Shown here piece by piece: positions 1 through 6,278 of a stretch of DNA of 16,883 bases. A program made the position numbers and the translations under genes. Below the pieces are notes generated by a model, which saw only the letters and a list, made by a program, of their open reading frames with translations, had not been told where the DNA came from and did not search any database. The number at the start of each line of letters is the position of its first letter. The first letter of the stretch is position 1. The DNA is from Bacillota bacterium (GTDB lineage: Bacteria; Bacillota; Clostridia; Acetivibrionales; DTU013), in contig JAEZJL010000477.1 in NCBI GenBank assembly GCA_023415815.1, forward strand, positions 1-16,883. The letters run 5' to 3'.

Positions 1-1181
1 ATGTTTATCTGCCGGCAGACACTGTTGCAAAATTATTTGGGAAAAAGGCTGTCTGGGATGAAGCGTCAGGCACGGTGGCAATCTGCAGCAATGCCTCGTT
101 CACGCTTGTTAAGGATATAATGGATAAATCGGATAAAGCCATGGCTTCTGCCAGGTATAAGAGTGCAACAGCGATCAATGTAAATATCGGCGATACTGTA
201 AAAAGAATTGTGAAACATATGACCCGGACGGATTCCAAAGCCAAAATCGAATATCAAATAACTTTGATAAGCCAAAATGGTGCGACAAATGAAGCAGAGA
301 CGTTTACTACCGAAAAATATAATTACTCTAAAACCGACGGTATATGGATGAAAACCGCATCTAAGGGATACAGCGGGAGTATATTTGACGGAAGTTTATT
401 CAGCGTCGAAGACGGGAACCGGGATTTTATTTATACAGGACTGGCAGTGAATACGGAGGGTACGGATGCTATAATCATTGAGGGCGATATCGAAATACAG
501 CCGCTCTTTGGGGATATCGACAGTGACAGCACCTATAAGGCGCATACAAAGATAACTCTGGATAAAAACGATTATAATATAAAGGAGATTAAGTGGAGCA
601 GCAGCGGCTCCACAGTCATAAACGATGGTAAGTATAAATACACCAACAATTCCACTGCGGCATTCACTGATTTTAACGGCGATTTTGAGGTGAAAGTACC
701 GGAAGAACTGGTCCAATTGACAGAAACAAAAACAAAAAAATATGAAAGCAGCGACCTGGGGTTCGCACTGGATTATCCGGTAGATTGGACTGTGGAAGAG
801 TATGCTGATAGTAGTGCAAATGTATCATTCATTTCCCCACTGGAGAATAACAAGGATGATTTTCTCGAAAACGTGATTTTGGCAGTCCGGGATAGTGGTG
901 GGGTAACTTTGGAACAATATGGTGCATCATCGCTTGCTCAGATACAAAAAGAATTTAGCGGTTATAAGCTTATCAGCCATGAAAAATCATTGCTTGGAGG
1001 GTCGAATGCTCAAAAGATAGTATTTACGTATAAAAATGGAGAGTATAATCTTAAAAACATGTATATATACACAATATATGGAAACACGCTATATTATCTG
1101 ATATTTACCTCGAAAGCTGACAAATACGACAGCTATATAAACACTCTCGAAGATATTACCGAATCCTTTACAATAAAATAA
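1..1181 (+). CDS. Secreted stalk-domain protein with C-terminal PsbP-like domain (5' partial)
   Basis: The frame is open from base 3, so the gene starts upstream of the window; the GTG at 75 is internal. The first ~25 residues (VYLPADTVAKLFG, then AVWDEASGTVAI) match the repeat of copper-amine-oxidase N-terminal-like 'stalk' domains found in secreted Clostridia proteins. A middle segment (about bases 110-700) is rich in Thr, Ser, Asp and Lys and predicted beta-rich, possibly a lipoprotein-carrier-like fold; I do not recognise it firmly. The last ~145 residues, from YESSDLGFALDYPVDW to the end, resemble PsbP-like domains of bacterial lipoproteins. It is probably an extracellular or cell-surface protein, but the signal peptide is outside the window. 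Base composition is visibly AT-richer than the following genes, which may indicate different ancestry. A terminator follows 14 bases after the stop. Function unknown. Confidence 0.8.
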   Translation, partial: VYLPADTVAKLFGKKAVWDEASGTVAICSNASFTLVKDIMDKSDKAMASARYKSATAINVNIGDTVKRIVKHMTRTDSKAKIEYQITLISQNGATNEAETFTTEKYNYSKTDGIWMKTASKGYSGSIFDGSLFSVEDGNRDFIYTGLAVNTEGTDAIIIEGDIEIQPLFGDIDSDSTYKAHTKITLDKNDYNIKEIKWSSSGSTVINDGKYKYTNNSTAAFTDFNGDFEVKVPEELVQLTETKTKKYESSDLGFALDYPVDWTVEEYADSSANVSFISPLENNKDDFLENVILAVRDSGGVTLEQYGASSLAQIQKEFSGYKLISHEKSLLGGSNAQKIVFTYKNGEYNLKNMYIYTIYGNTLYYLIFTSKADKYDSYINTLEDITESFTIK

Positions 1182-1195
1182 TTTTTTCAAAATAA

Positions 1196-1242
1196 AAAAG
1201 AAAGCCCCGCATATCGTTATGAATACTGCGGGACTTTCTTTT
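1196..1242 (+). terminator. Rho-independent terminator of the stalk-domain protein gene
   Basis: A 16-base arm (1196-1211) is nearly complementary to 1227-1242, with one internal mismatch. The core is CCCGCA/TGCGGG, and the flanking A-rich and T-rich arms end in CTTTCTTTT. Its A/T flanks are symmetrical, so it may also work in the other direction. Confidence 0.85.
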
Positions 1243-1324
1243 AACGAGAACCAGGAGCATGTATCGGCAGACCATAAACCGACATGGAAAACATAAGTTT
1301 CTTTTTTTAACCATTTATTTTATG

Positions 1325-1353
1325 TTTTATTATAAAGAATAATTTGGTATAAT
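1325..1353 (+). promoter_or_regulatory. Extended -10 promoter for the riboswitch/wall-protein transcript
   Basis: TATAAT at 1348-1353 is preceded by TG at 1345-1346 (extended -10). The -35 region around 1325-1330 is only T-rich and weak. It lies just upstream of the c-di-AMP riboswitch, so the transcript would begin near 1360 with a leader of about 220 nt. Confidence 0.6.
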
Positions 1354-1412
1354 GGGTTTTGCAGGTAGACGGACGGGTGTCGCCTTACGTTTTTTGACAG
1401 CATACCGCCGCC

Positions 1413-1567
1413 TGTACACTGAATCCCCTATAAACACGGATAGGGGAGCGGGGGATATACCACCGGGGTGAATCCACACCCGTCGGCGCAGGGCCGGACA
1501 AGCCCGCGCGGACGGTGACGGAAGGGAGTCTCTTCTACCTAACCCGCAACTAACCTCGTAGGTGACA
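1413..1567 (+). ncRNA. c-di-AMP riboswitch (ydaO-yuaA class)
   Basis: Conserved blocks of the class appear in the right order: GAATCC (1421-1426), GAGCGGGGGA (about 1446-1455), GGGGTGAATC (1465-1474), and near the 3' end CTACCTAACCCG followed by CTAACCTCGTAGG (1550-1562). A closing P1 stem pairs TGTACACT (1413-1420) with GGTGACA (1561-1567), one base bulged. A variable hairpin spans about 1477-1517. Riboswitches of this class sense cyclic di-AMP and often control cell-wall remodelling proteins, which fits the gene that follows. No terminator lies between the aptamer and the start codon, so control may act on translation. Class assignment rests on recalled consensus, not a covariance-model search. 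Confidence 0.87.
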
Positions 1568-1568
1568 T

Positions 1569-1577
1569 GGAGAGGAG
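1569..1577 (+). promoter_or_regulatory. Shine-Dalgarno site abutting the riboswitch
   Basis: GGAGAGGAG sits 6 bases before the ATG at 1584 and starts two bases after the aptamer. AGAGGAG (1571-1577) is complementary, with one G-U pair, to CTCTTCT (1530-1536) inside the riboswitch, so the site could be masked in one RNA conformation. Confidence 0.7.
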
Positions 1578-1583
1578 TAACAC

Positions 1584-2708
1584 ATGCACGTAAAAAGACT
1601 TACCTTCACTGCGGCCATTTTTACCTCCATTATTTTCCTTCTAACTTCCGCTTCGGCATATGCATCTTCAAAAATCATCAAAAAGGAAACGCAGGGCAGT
1701 GAAGTGACCAGCCTGCAAAAGGACCTCAAAAAGCTCGGATATCTTTCGTCCGCCCCTACCGGCTACTACGGGGATCTCACGGTCAAGGCCGTAAAGCAGA
1801 TGCAGGCGGAATACGGCTACGATGCCGACGGTATCGCGGGAGAAACTACCCTGGCTTTGATCGACAGGCTGCTGGGAAGAAACCTCAAAACGCAGTCCGG
1901 GACCGTCCAGGCATCGGACGGCATTCTGAAGGAAGGCGTGGAGGGCAGCGGCGTACTGGCACTCCAGAAGGACCTGAAAAAGCTCGGATATTTAAGCGCC
2001 GAGCCCACCGGCTATTTCGGAGAAGCCACCTCGGCAGCGGTCAGGAACCTTCAGAAGAAAAACAGGATAGCTGCCGACGGCATGGCGGGAAATGGCACCC
2101 TGGCCCTGGTCAAAAAGCTTGCTACAGCAAAGGCCGCTCCTGCAGCCGCCGCGAAAACGGCTGTTAAAGCCGCTGCGAAGACGGAAACTGCGGCTCCGGC
2201 CAAAGCCAAAAGCGAATCGGGCGGGCAGACAAACTATATGCTGCCGTGGTTCGATACGGTGAATAACCTTTTCAAGATAGGCTCTACGGCAACCGTATAC
2301 GACATTGATTCGGGCCTCAGCTTCAAAATAAAGAGGACATACGGTCACAACCACGCCGACTGTGAGCCGCTGACGGCCAAGGATACGGCGACAATGAAGA
2401 AGATCTTCGGCGAATGGAGCTGGACCAGAAGGGCCATCATAGTGACTGTCGGCGACAAGAAAATAGCCGCCTCCATGGCAGGCATGCCGCATGCCGGCAA
2501 GGATTCCTCCGCAGCCAACAAGGTCGTAAGCTCGAGGAGCGGAGGCTACGGCCGCGGGCAGAATCTTGACGCGGTAAAGAAGAACAATATGAACGGCCAT
2601 TTCGATGTTCATTTTTACGGCAGCAAGACACATGATTCAAACAGGGTGGACAGCGCTCACCAGAAAATGGTGAAGAAGGCTGCCGAATGGGCGAAGGATA
2701 ACCTCTGA
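1584..2708 (+). CDS. Secreted peptidoglycan-binding protein with His-rich C-terminal domain
   Basis: 374 aa. Residues 1-27 form a signal peptide (KR, hydrophobic stretch, AYA cleavage). Two PG_binding_1 domains follow, about residues 35-95 and 118-178; each has the QKDLKKLGYLS motif and the usual A(V)xxxQ...DG.aG..Tlal pattern, so the protein should dock on the cell wall. An Ala/Lys/Pro linker (about 179-215) leads to a ~155-residue C-terminal domain with regularly placed polar residues: GHNHADCEPL (H255, H257, D259, E261), SMAGMPH (H303), GHFDVHFYGSKTH (H329, H333, H340) and SAHQ (H349). I recognise the general pattern from Firmicutes wall proteins but know no proven activity; a metal-dependent wall enzyme is possible. 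The ATG at 1584 has a good ribosome binding site and follows a c-di-AMP riboswitch, linking expression to wall or turgor status. Single-gene unit ended by a terminator at 2745-2771. Confidence 0.88.
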   Translation: MHVKRLTFTAAIFTSIIFLLTSASAYASSKIIKKETQGSEVTSLQKDLKKLGYLSSAPTGYYGDLTVKAVKQMQAEYGYDADGIAGETTLALIDRLLGRNLKTQSGTVQASDGILKEGVEGSGVLALQKDLKKLGYLSAEPTGYFGEATSAAVRNLQKKNRIAADGMAGNGTLALVKKLATAKAAPAAAAKTAVKAAAKTETAAPAKAKSESGGQTNYMLPWFDTVNNLFKIGSTATVYDIDSGLSFKIKRTYGHNHADCEPLTAKDTATMKKIFGEWSWTRRAIIVTVGDKKIAASMAGMPHAGKDSSAANKVVSSRSGGYGRGQNLDAVKKNNMNGHFDVHFYGSKTHDSNRVDSAHQKMVKKAAEWAKDNL

Positions 2709-2744
2709 AATTAAAACATACATAAATTAAGACGTACATACCCG

Positions 2745-2771
2745 GCGGATCAAATCGATCCGCTTTTTTTT
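2745..2771 (+). terminator. Rho-independent terminator of the wall-protein gene
   Basis: Perfect 7-bp stem GCGGATC (2745-2751) / GATCCGC (2757-2763), a 5-base loop, then eight Ts. The next bases form a second hairpin of related sequence (2772-2789). Confidence 0.9.
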
Positions 2772-2789
2772 ATCCGCAATTTTGCGGAT
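2772..2789. repeat. Inverted repeat ATCCGCA/TGCGGAT upstream of uvsE
   Basis: ATCCGCAA and TTGCGGAT are perfect inverted copies with a 2-base centre, directly after the preceding terminator and in the region upstream of uvsE. The same GCGGAT core forms the terminator stem, so strands could pair in alternative ways. It may be an operator, a second terminator-like hairpin or a by-product of duplication; the sequence does not decide. Confidence 0.5.
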
Positions 2790-2859
2790 ATCCTCAGGGC
2801 TTTTTATCCGGCGGACATATGCCGCATAGGTTTTCTCAAGGAGGAAAGCATATCTACAG

Positions 2860-3837
2860 GTGATGTTCGGCATGAATTTCAGACTCGGATATGTTGCTAT
2901 GAACTTAAGCCTTGAGGACTGCAGTCCTTCGGGCACGGTGACCTTTGCGATATTGAGCCGGCTTCCGGATATGGAGGCGAAGCTGCACAGGCTACGGCGG
3001 GTTACCGCTAAAAACCTTTTGAATACGCTGAGGATACTGCGTTACAATAAAGCCCTGGAAATAAGCGTATACAGGCTTACCTCCAGGCTTATACCGCTTG
3101 CCACGCACCCGGCTGCCGAAGGCTGGGACTATACCGCGGAATTCAGCCGGGAATTCGGGGAGATCGGCGCATTCATCAGGGAAAACGACATGCGTATCAG
3201 CGCCCATCCCGACCATTTTACTCTGCTCAATTCGAGGTCTGAAGAGGTACTTGAGGCTTCCGTCAGGGATCTTGAATATCATGTAAGGCTTTACGAGGCT
3301 ATGGGACTTGAGGATTTCCGGTACAAGCTGGTGCTGCATGTCGGAGGCCTGTACGACAGCAGGGAGGCCTCGCTTGAAAGGTTCAGGGTGAACTATGCGA
3401 GGCTTCCCGACAGAATACGCGGCAGAATCCTTCTTGAAAACGACGACAAATCCTACACGGCGCAAGAGGTGCTGATGCTCTGCAGACAGCTGAAAATACC
3501 GATGGTGCTCGACGTGCATCACCATAACTGTCTCCCCGGGGAGGGAAAGCTGGAGAAGCTCCTTCCGGGGATATTCGATACGTGGGACGGGGAGTACTTC
3601 AGGCCCAAGATACATTTTTCCAGCCCGAAAAGCCCGAAGGAATTCAGGCACCATGCCGACTTTATCGACCCGGGGGAATTCCTCGGATTCCTTGAAATCG
3701 CGAAGGCCCACGGAAGGGATTTCGACGTCATGCTGGAGGCCAAAGGCAAGGACGGGGCTTTAATGAAGCTGGCGGAGCAGCTAGGGGAGATCAAGGGTAT
3801 TAAGCGGATAAGTGCGGGAGAGTTTGAATTGGATTGA
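2860..3837 (+). CDS. uvsE: UV DNA damage endonuclease UvsE
   Basis: 325 aa, close to the usual length of bacterial UVDE proteins. UVDE is a TIM-barrel, divalent-metal endonuclease that nicks DNA 5' of UV photoproducts in an alternative excision repair pathway, often carried by spore formers. The family start RLGYVAM is at residues 8-14. Metal and active-site motifs appear in order: ISAHPDHF (H116, H119), LVLHVGG (H160), LLENDDK (E193), LDVHHHN (D218, H220, H221), KIHFSS (H252), HHADFID (H265, D267) and MLEAKGKD (E293, K295). The start is uncertain: GTG at 2860, ATG at 2863 and ATG at 2872 are in frame. The only good Shine-Dalgarno, AGGAGG at 2839-2844, is 15 bases before the GTG, longer than usual. 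It may be cotranscribed with the small genes that follow. Confidence 0.93.
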   Translation: MMFGMNFRLGYVAMNLSLEDCSPSGTVTFAILSRLPDMEAKLHRLRRVTAKNLLNTLRILRYNKALEISVYRLTSRLIPLATHPAAEGWDYTAEFSREFGEIGAFIRENDMRISAHPDHFTLLNSRSEEVLEASVRDLEYHVRLYEAMGLEDFRYKLVLHVGGLYDSREASLERFRVNYARLPDRIRGRILLENDDKSYTAQEVLMLCRQLKIPMVLDVHHHNCLPGEGKLEKLLPGIFDTWDGEYFRPKIHFSSPKSPKEFRHHADFIDPGEFLGFLEIAKAHGRDFDVMLEAKGKDGALMKLAEQLGEIKGIKRISAGEFELD

Positions 3838-3892
3838 CAGGTTTGTAAGAGCCGAGAGTGGAGCGCTAGATTTGTATAGGAGGAAGAACATA

Positions 3893-4057
3893 ATGAAGGA
3901 TGTAAAAAAGCGAAAAGAGGGAAAAAAGGGGCCTGCGGCCGCACCGGGCTATGACGACAGGAAATTCGGGGAAAAGGCCAGCCGCGAGGATATAGCCCGA
4001 GGAGACAGCACCAGGGTTACGAGGGTTTACCTGGACGAGAACGATCCGAGTCGTTAA
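3893..4057 (+). CDS. 54-aa highly charged small protein
   Basis: Begins at the ATG at 3893, with an excellent AGGAGGAA at 3878-3885. The frame stays open upstream to 3812, but that longer version would overlap uvsE and read through the ribosome binding site. The product is 54 aa with no hydrophobic segment: a Lys-rich N terminus (KDVKKRKEGKKG), then Asp/Arg/Glu-rich sequence (YDDRKFGEKASREDIARGD) and a short VTRVYLDE end. It is probably soluble and largely disordered. No recognised domain. It starts 55 bases after uvsE and is followed by another small charged ORF. A small spore or stress protein would fit the setting, but that is a guess from context. Confidence 0.6.
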   Translation: MKDVKKRKEGKKGPAAAPGYDDRKFGEKASREDIARGDSTRVTRVYLDENDPSR

Positions 4058-4087
4058 GCGCTAGGCCTCATATATTTCTAAATTTTG

Positions 4088-4102
4088 TTGATAATATATC
4101 AA
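4088..4102. promoter_or_regulatory. Palindrome TTGATA-ATA-TATCAA before the 42-aa gene
   Basis: Perfect 6-base dyad with a 3-base centre, about 10 bases upstream of the ribosome binding site of the 42-aa gene. It resembles an FNR/CRP-type half-site pair (TTGAT...ATCAA), but the spacer is 5 rather than 4. The 15-mer TGTTGATAATATATC that includes it recurs at 15783-15797 upstream of the flavoprotein gene. A regulator site is possible. Confidence 0.3.
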
Positions 4103-4125
4103 TAAAATAGAAAGGAGGCCTGAAT

Positions 4126-4254
4126 ATGGCAGACAAGAAGTCCAAAACCGACAAAGTGAAGGATAAACCCACGACGACAAACGATCAGCTCGGGGAAAAC
4201 GCCGGTGAAGGACGCATCATAAAGGAAAACACCAAGGGCGGCAAGTGCCGGTAA
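4126..4254 (+). CDS. 42-aa small basic protein
   Basis: A short open frame with a strong ribosome binding site (AAAGGAGG at 4111-4118, 7 bases from the ATG). The product of 42 aa starts MADKKSKTDKVKDK and ends TKGGKCR. It is hydrophilic, rich in Lys, Thr, Asn and Gly, with one Cys next to the C terminus and no membrane segment. It lies 68 bases after the 54-aa gene, and a hairpin that could act as a terminator follows it. The two proteins share charge character (acidic/basic, low complexity) but no obvious alignment. Below most gene-caller length cut-offs; supported mainly by the ribosome binding site and the setting. Confidence 0.5.
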   Translation: MADKKSKTDKVKDKPTTTNDQLGENAGEGRIIKENTKGGKCR

Positions 4255-4265
4255 GACAACATAAG

Positions 4266-4297
4266 GGAAGGGGGCAGAAATGTCCCCATTTTCCTTT
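4266..4297 (+). terminator. Probable terminator after the 42-aa gene
   Basis: Stem GGGGGCA (4270-4276, approximately) / TGTCCCC (4281-4287) with a GAAA tetraloop, extended by GGAA against TTTTCC with a small bulge, then CTTTG. The T-run is poor, so efficiency is uncertain. Confidence 0.5.
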
Positions 4298-4477
4298 GTA
4301 CAGGTTTCAAATTCATATTATGAAACTATAAATCTTCCTTTCTGCACAGGAATAATAAGCTTTCCGATTCTCCTTGAAAGGTCCTCCTTTATGGCCCTAA
4401 AAAGATATAAATATACATATTGTAGAAATTTAAGCTATGATATATAATGTTGCCAGTATATATTTGGAGGTGTCGTT

Positions 4478-4918
4478 ATGAAATGTAATAACCACCCGGA
4501 GGTCGATGCAAAGGGAGCATGTGTGTATTGCGGAAAACTTTTTTGTGCGGAGTGCTTAGTCGAAGTAAGCGGTAAAATGTATTGCAAAGCAGATATCGGC
4601 AACGTACTGAAAGATGCGAAGGAAGAGGCGGCATCCTCAAGGGCGGCCGCACCAAATATTATCATAAATAATTCCAATCAAAACACGAATCAGAATACGG
4701 TCGGCGGTATGGCTTATCCTTATAAAAGCAAAATAGCGGCATTGATATTGTGCTTTTTCTTTGGGGGGATCGGAGTCCATAGGTTTTATGTAGGCAAAAC
4801 CGGAACCGGAGTGATCTGGTTTTTCACCGGCGGGTTATTCATCATCGGCTGGGTTGTTGATTTTATTATGATATTGACAGGCAGTTTCAGGGATAAAGCA
4901 GGGATGCCTCTTAAATAA
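4478..4918 (+). CDS. Zinc-finger and TM2 domain membrane protein
   Basis: 146 aa. Residues 1-40 have a Cys/His pattern C3, H6, C15, C18, C23, C26, C36, D39, like a B-box or short zinc-ribbon fold that would bind two metal ions. A Gln/Asn-rich linker (about residues 58-76) follows. From about residue 80 comes a TM2 domain: [20 protein letters not shown] (first membrane segment plus the typical GxxGxHRFY motif), then [25 protein letters not shown] (second segment and the characteristic D). TM2 proteins have no settled biochemical function in bacteria; this architecture suggests a cytosolic finger on a two-helix membrane anchor. The ribosome binding site is GGAGGTG just before the ATG. It is a single gene, with a strong terminator 12 bases downstream. 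Confidence 0.85.
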   Translation: MKCNNHPEVDAKGACVYCGKLFCAECLVEVSGKMYCKADIGNVLKDAKEEAASSRAAAPNIIINNSNQNTNQNTVGGMAYPYKSKIAALILCFFFGGIGVHRFYVGKTGTGVIWFFTGGLFIIGWVVDFIMILTGSFRDKAGMPLK

Positions 4919-4930
4919 GGAACAGACAGG

Positions 4931-4964
4931 ATAAAGCTCTTAAAAATAAGGGCTTTATTTTTTT
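4931..4964 (+). terminator. Rho-independent terminator of the TM2 gene
   Basis: An 11-bp stem with one G-U pair, ATAAAGCTCTT (4931-4941) / AAGGGCTTTAT (4948-4958), followed by a T-run to 4964. Confidence 0.9.
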
Positions 4965-5108
4965 GCGTCCTTGCGGATGATCATTTGTATGGACTGAATT
5001 AAACAGGTATGGTAAAGTAAAACTATTATAAATGCCCGGACAGGGGGATATTCCCATACTGCAGGAATTGAAGCAGGATTACATATAGCAAAATGAGGAG
5101 ACAGGGAT

Positions 5109-6278
5109 ATGACGGACTTACTTAATACGGCCATAAAGGATATGCCGGGGCTGAGCTTTGACTGCGGGTGCGGCAGGCGGCATTCGGTGGATATCAAGAG
5201 CATATTGACAGGCAGCGGGGTACTGTGCGGTTTGAAGGATATACTCGAACCCTTCAGGCAGGGAGAAATTTTCTTGATGGCGGATAACAATACCTGGGAG
5301 GCGTGCGGGGAAAATGTTGCAAAGCTGCTTTCCGACGGGAGCTTCCAATACAAAAGCTTCGTTTTCAGGGCGGAATCGCCTCTGGTGCCCGATGAAAAAG
5401 CCGTGGGGAGGCTGCTGCTTGAGCTGGACGGCAAAACCTCTGCGATTGTCGCCGCCGGTTCCGGTACTCTGAACGACCTTGCAAGATTTTTAAGCTGCAG
5501 ACTGGGCATACCCTATATCATAGCATGCACTGCGCCGTCGATGGACGGCTATGCCTCCACCGTTTCACCCCTGATAGTGGAAGGCTTCAAGACGACGATG
5601 AGTGGAGTATACCCGTATGCCATCGTAGCCGATACGGAAATAATGAAAAAAGCTCCCGCAGATATGATCAGGGCGGGCTTCGGCGACGTCGCGGGCAAGC
5701 TGACGGCCCTTGCGGACTGGGAGCTTTCCAGGCGGCTCAACGGAGAATATTACTGTGAAGCCATTGTGAAGCTGGTCGGCAGGGCTGTGGACAAATGCGC
5801 CGCCAGCGCCGCCGGGCTGGCCGTCAGGGACGAAGCGGCCATAGGCAGCCTTATCGAGGCACTGATACTTTCGGGGGTGGCCATGGGATTGGCAGGCAAT
5901 TCAAGGCCTGCGTCCGGTTCGGAGCACCATCTGGCCCACTACTGGGAAATGGACGCCCTGGCGGCAGGAGAGGAGCATCCCCTGCACGGCAATTCGGTAG
6001 GCGCTGCAACGGTTGTAATATCGCATATTTACACGCTGCTCTCGGATAAGCTGCCGGAAGGCTTTGAATATCCCAGACCGGCTTTCGTAGCCGGACTCCT
6101 GGAAAATGCGAGTTCCTTTTCGAGCCCGGCCTCCATCGGGATCGACAGGGGTCTTTTCAGGGAGAGCATACTGAAGGCATATACAATAAGAGACAGATTT
6201 ACCATAATGCGATATGCCAATTCAATGGGCAGGCTCGAGGAGCTAGCCGACACACTCGCGCGGAGGTTTTATGAATAG
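5109..6278 (+). CDS. egsA: sn-Glycerol-1-phosphate dehydrogenase (EgsA/AraM family)
   Basis: 389 aa, typical for the AraM/EgsA branch of the iron-type alcohol dehydrogenase superfamily, which reduces dihydroxyacetone phosphate to sn-glycerol-1-phosphate with NAD(P)H and a divalent metal. Visible motifs: the dinucleotide-binding AAGSGTLND (115-123), TAPSMDGYAS (141-150), GDVAGK with metal-ligand D193, SRPASGSEHHLAHYWE (His 273, 274, 277) and EEHPLHG (H290, H293), all characteristic of the family. In Bacillus, glycerol-1-phosphate of this chirality feeds archaeal-type ether lipid precursors through PcrB; no PcrB is in the window. The ribosome binding site GAGGAG is at 5095-5100. The stop overlaps the start of the next gene by 8 bases, indicating translational coupling with a phosphatase, as in the araL/araM pairing of Bacillus subtilis. 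Confidence 0.92.
   Translation: MTDLLNTAIKDMPGLSFDCGCGRRHSVDIKSILTGSGVLCGLKDILEPFRQGEIFLMADNNTWEACGENVAKLLSDGSFQYKSFVFRAESPLVPDEKAVGRLLLELDGKTSAIVAAGSGTLNDLARFLSCRLGIPYIIACTAPSMDGYASTVSPLIVEGFKTTMSGVYPYAIVADTEIMKKAPADMIRAGFGDVAGKLTALADWELSRRLNGEYYCEAIVKLVGRAVDKCAASAAGLAVRDEAAIGSLIEALILSGVAMGLAGNSRPASGSEHHLAHYWEMDALAAGEEHPLHGNSVGAATVVISHIYTLLSDKLPEGFEYPRPAFVAGLLENASSFSSPASIGIDRGLFRESILKAYTIRDRFTIMRYANSMGRLEELADTLARRFYE

Noticed and set aside
1992..2633. 213-aa minus-strand open frame
   Set aside because: Antisense to the PG-binding protein; no recognisable protein and no ribosome binding site.
3812..3892. Upstream start for the 54-aa protein
   Set aside because: It would overlap uvsE and encode the ribosome binding site AGGAGGAA; the ATG at 3893 is better.
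4088..4102. FNR-type binding site
   Set aside because: Half-sites fit TTGAT/ATCAA, but the spacer is 5 instead of 4, so only a generic palindrome is reported.
4318..4432. Minus-strand frame ending LSRRIGKLIIPVQKGRFIVS
   Set aside because: Looks protein-like, but no start codon in frame; could be a short gene remnant, not enough to call.
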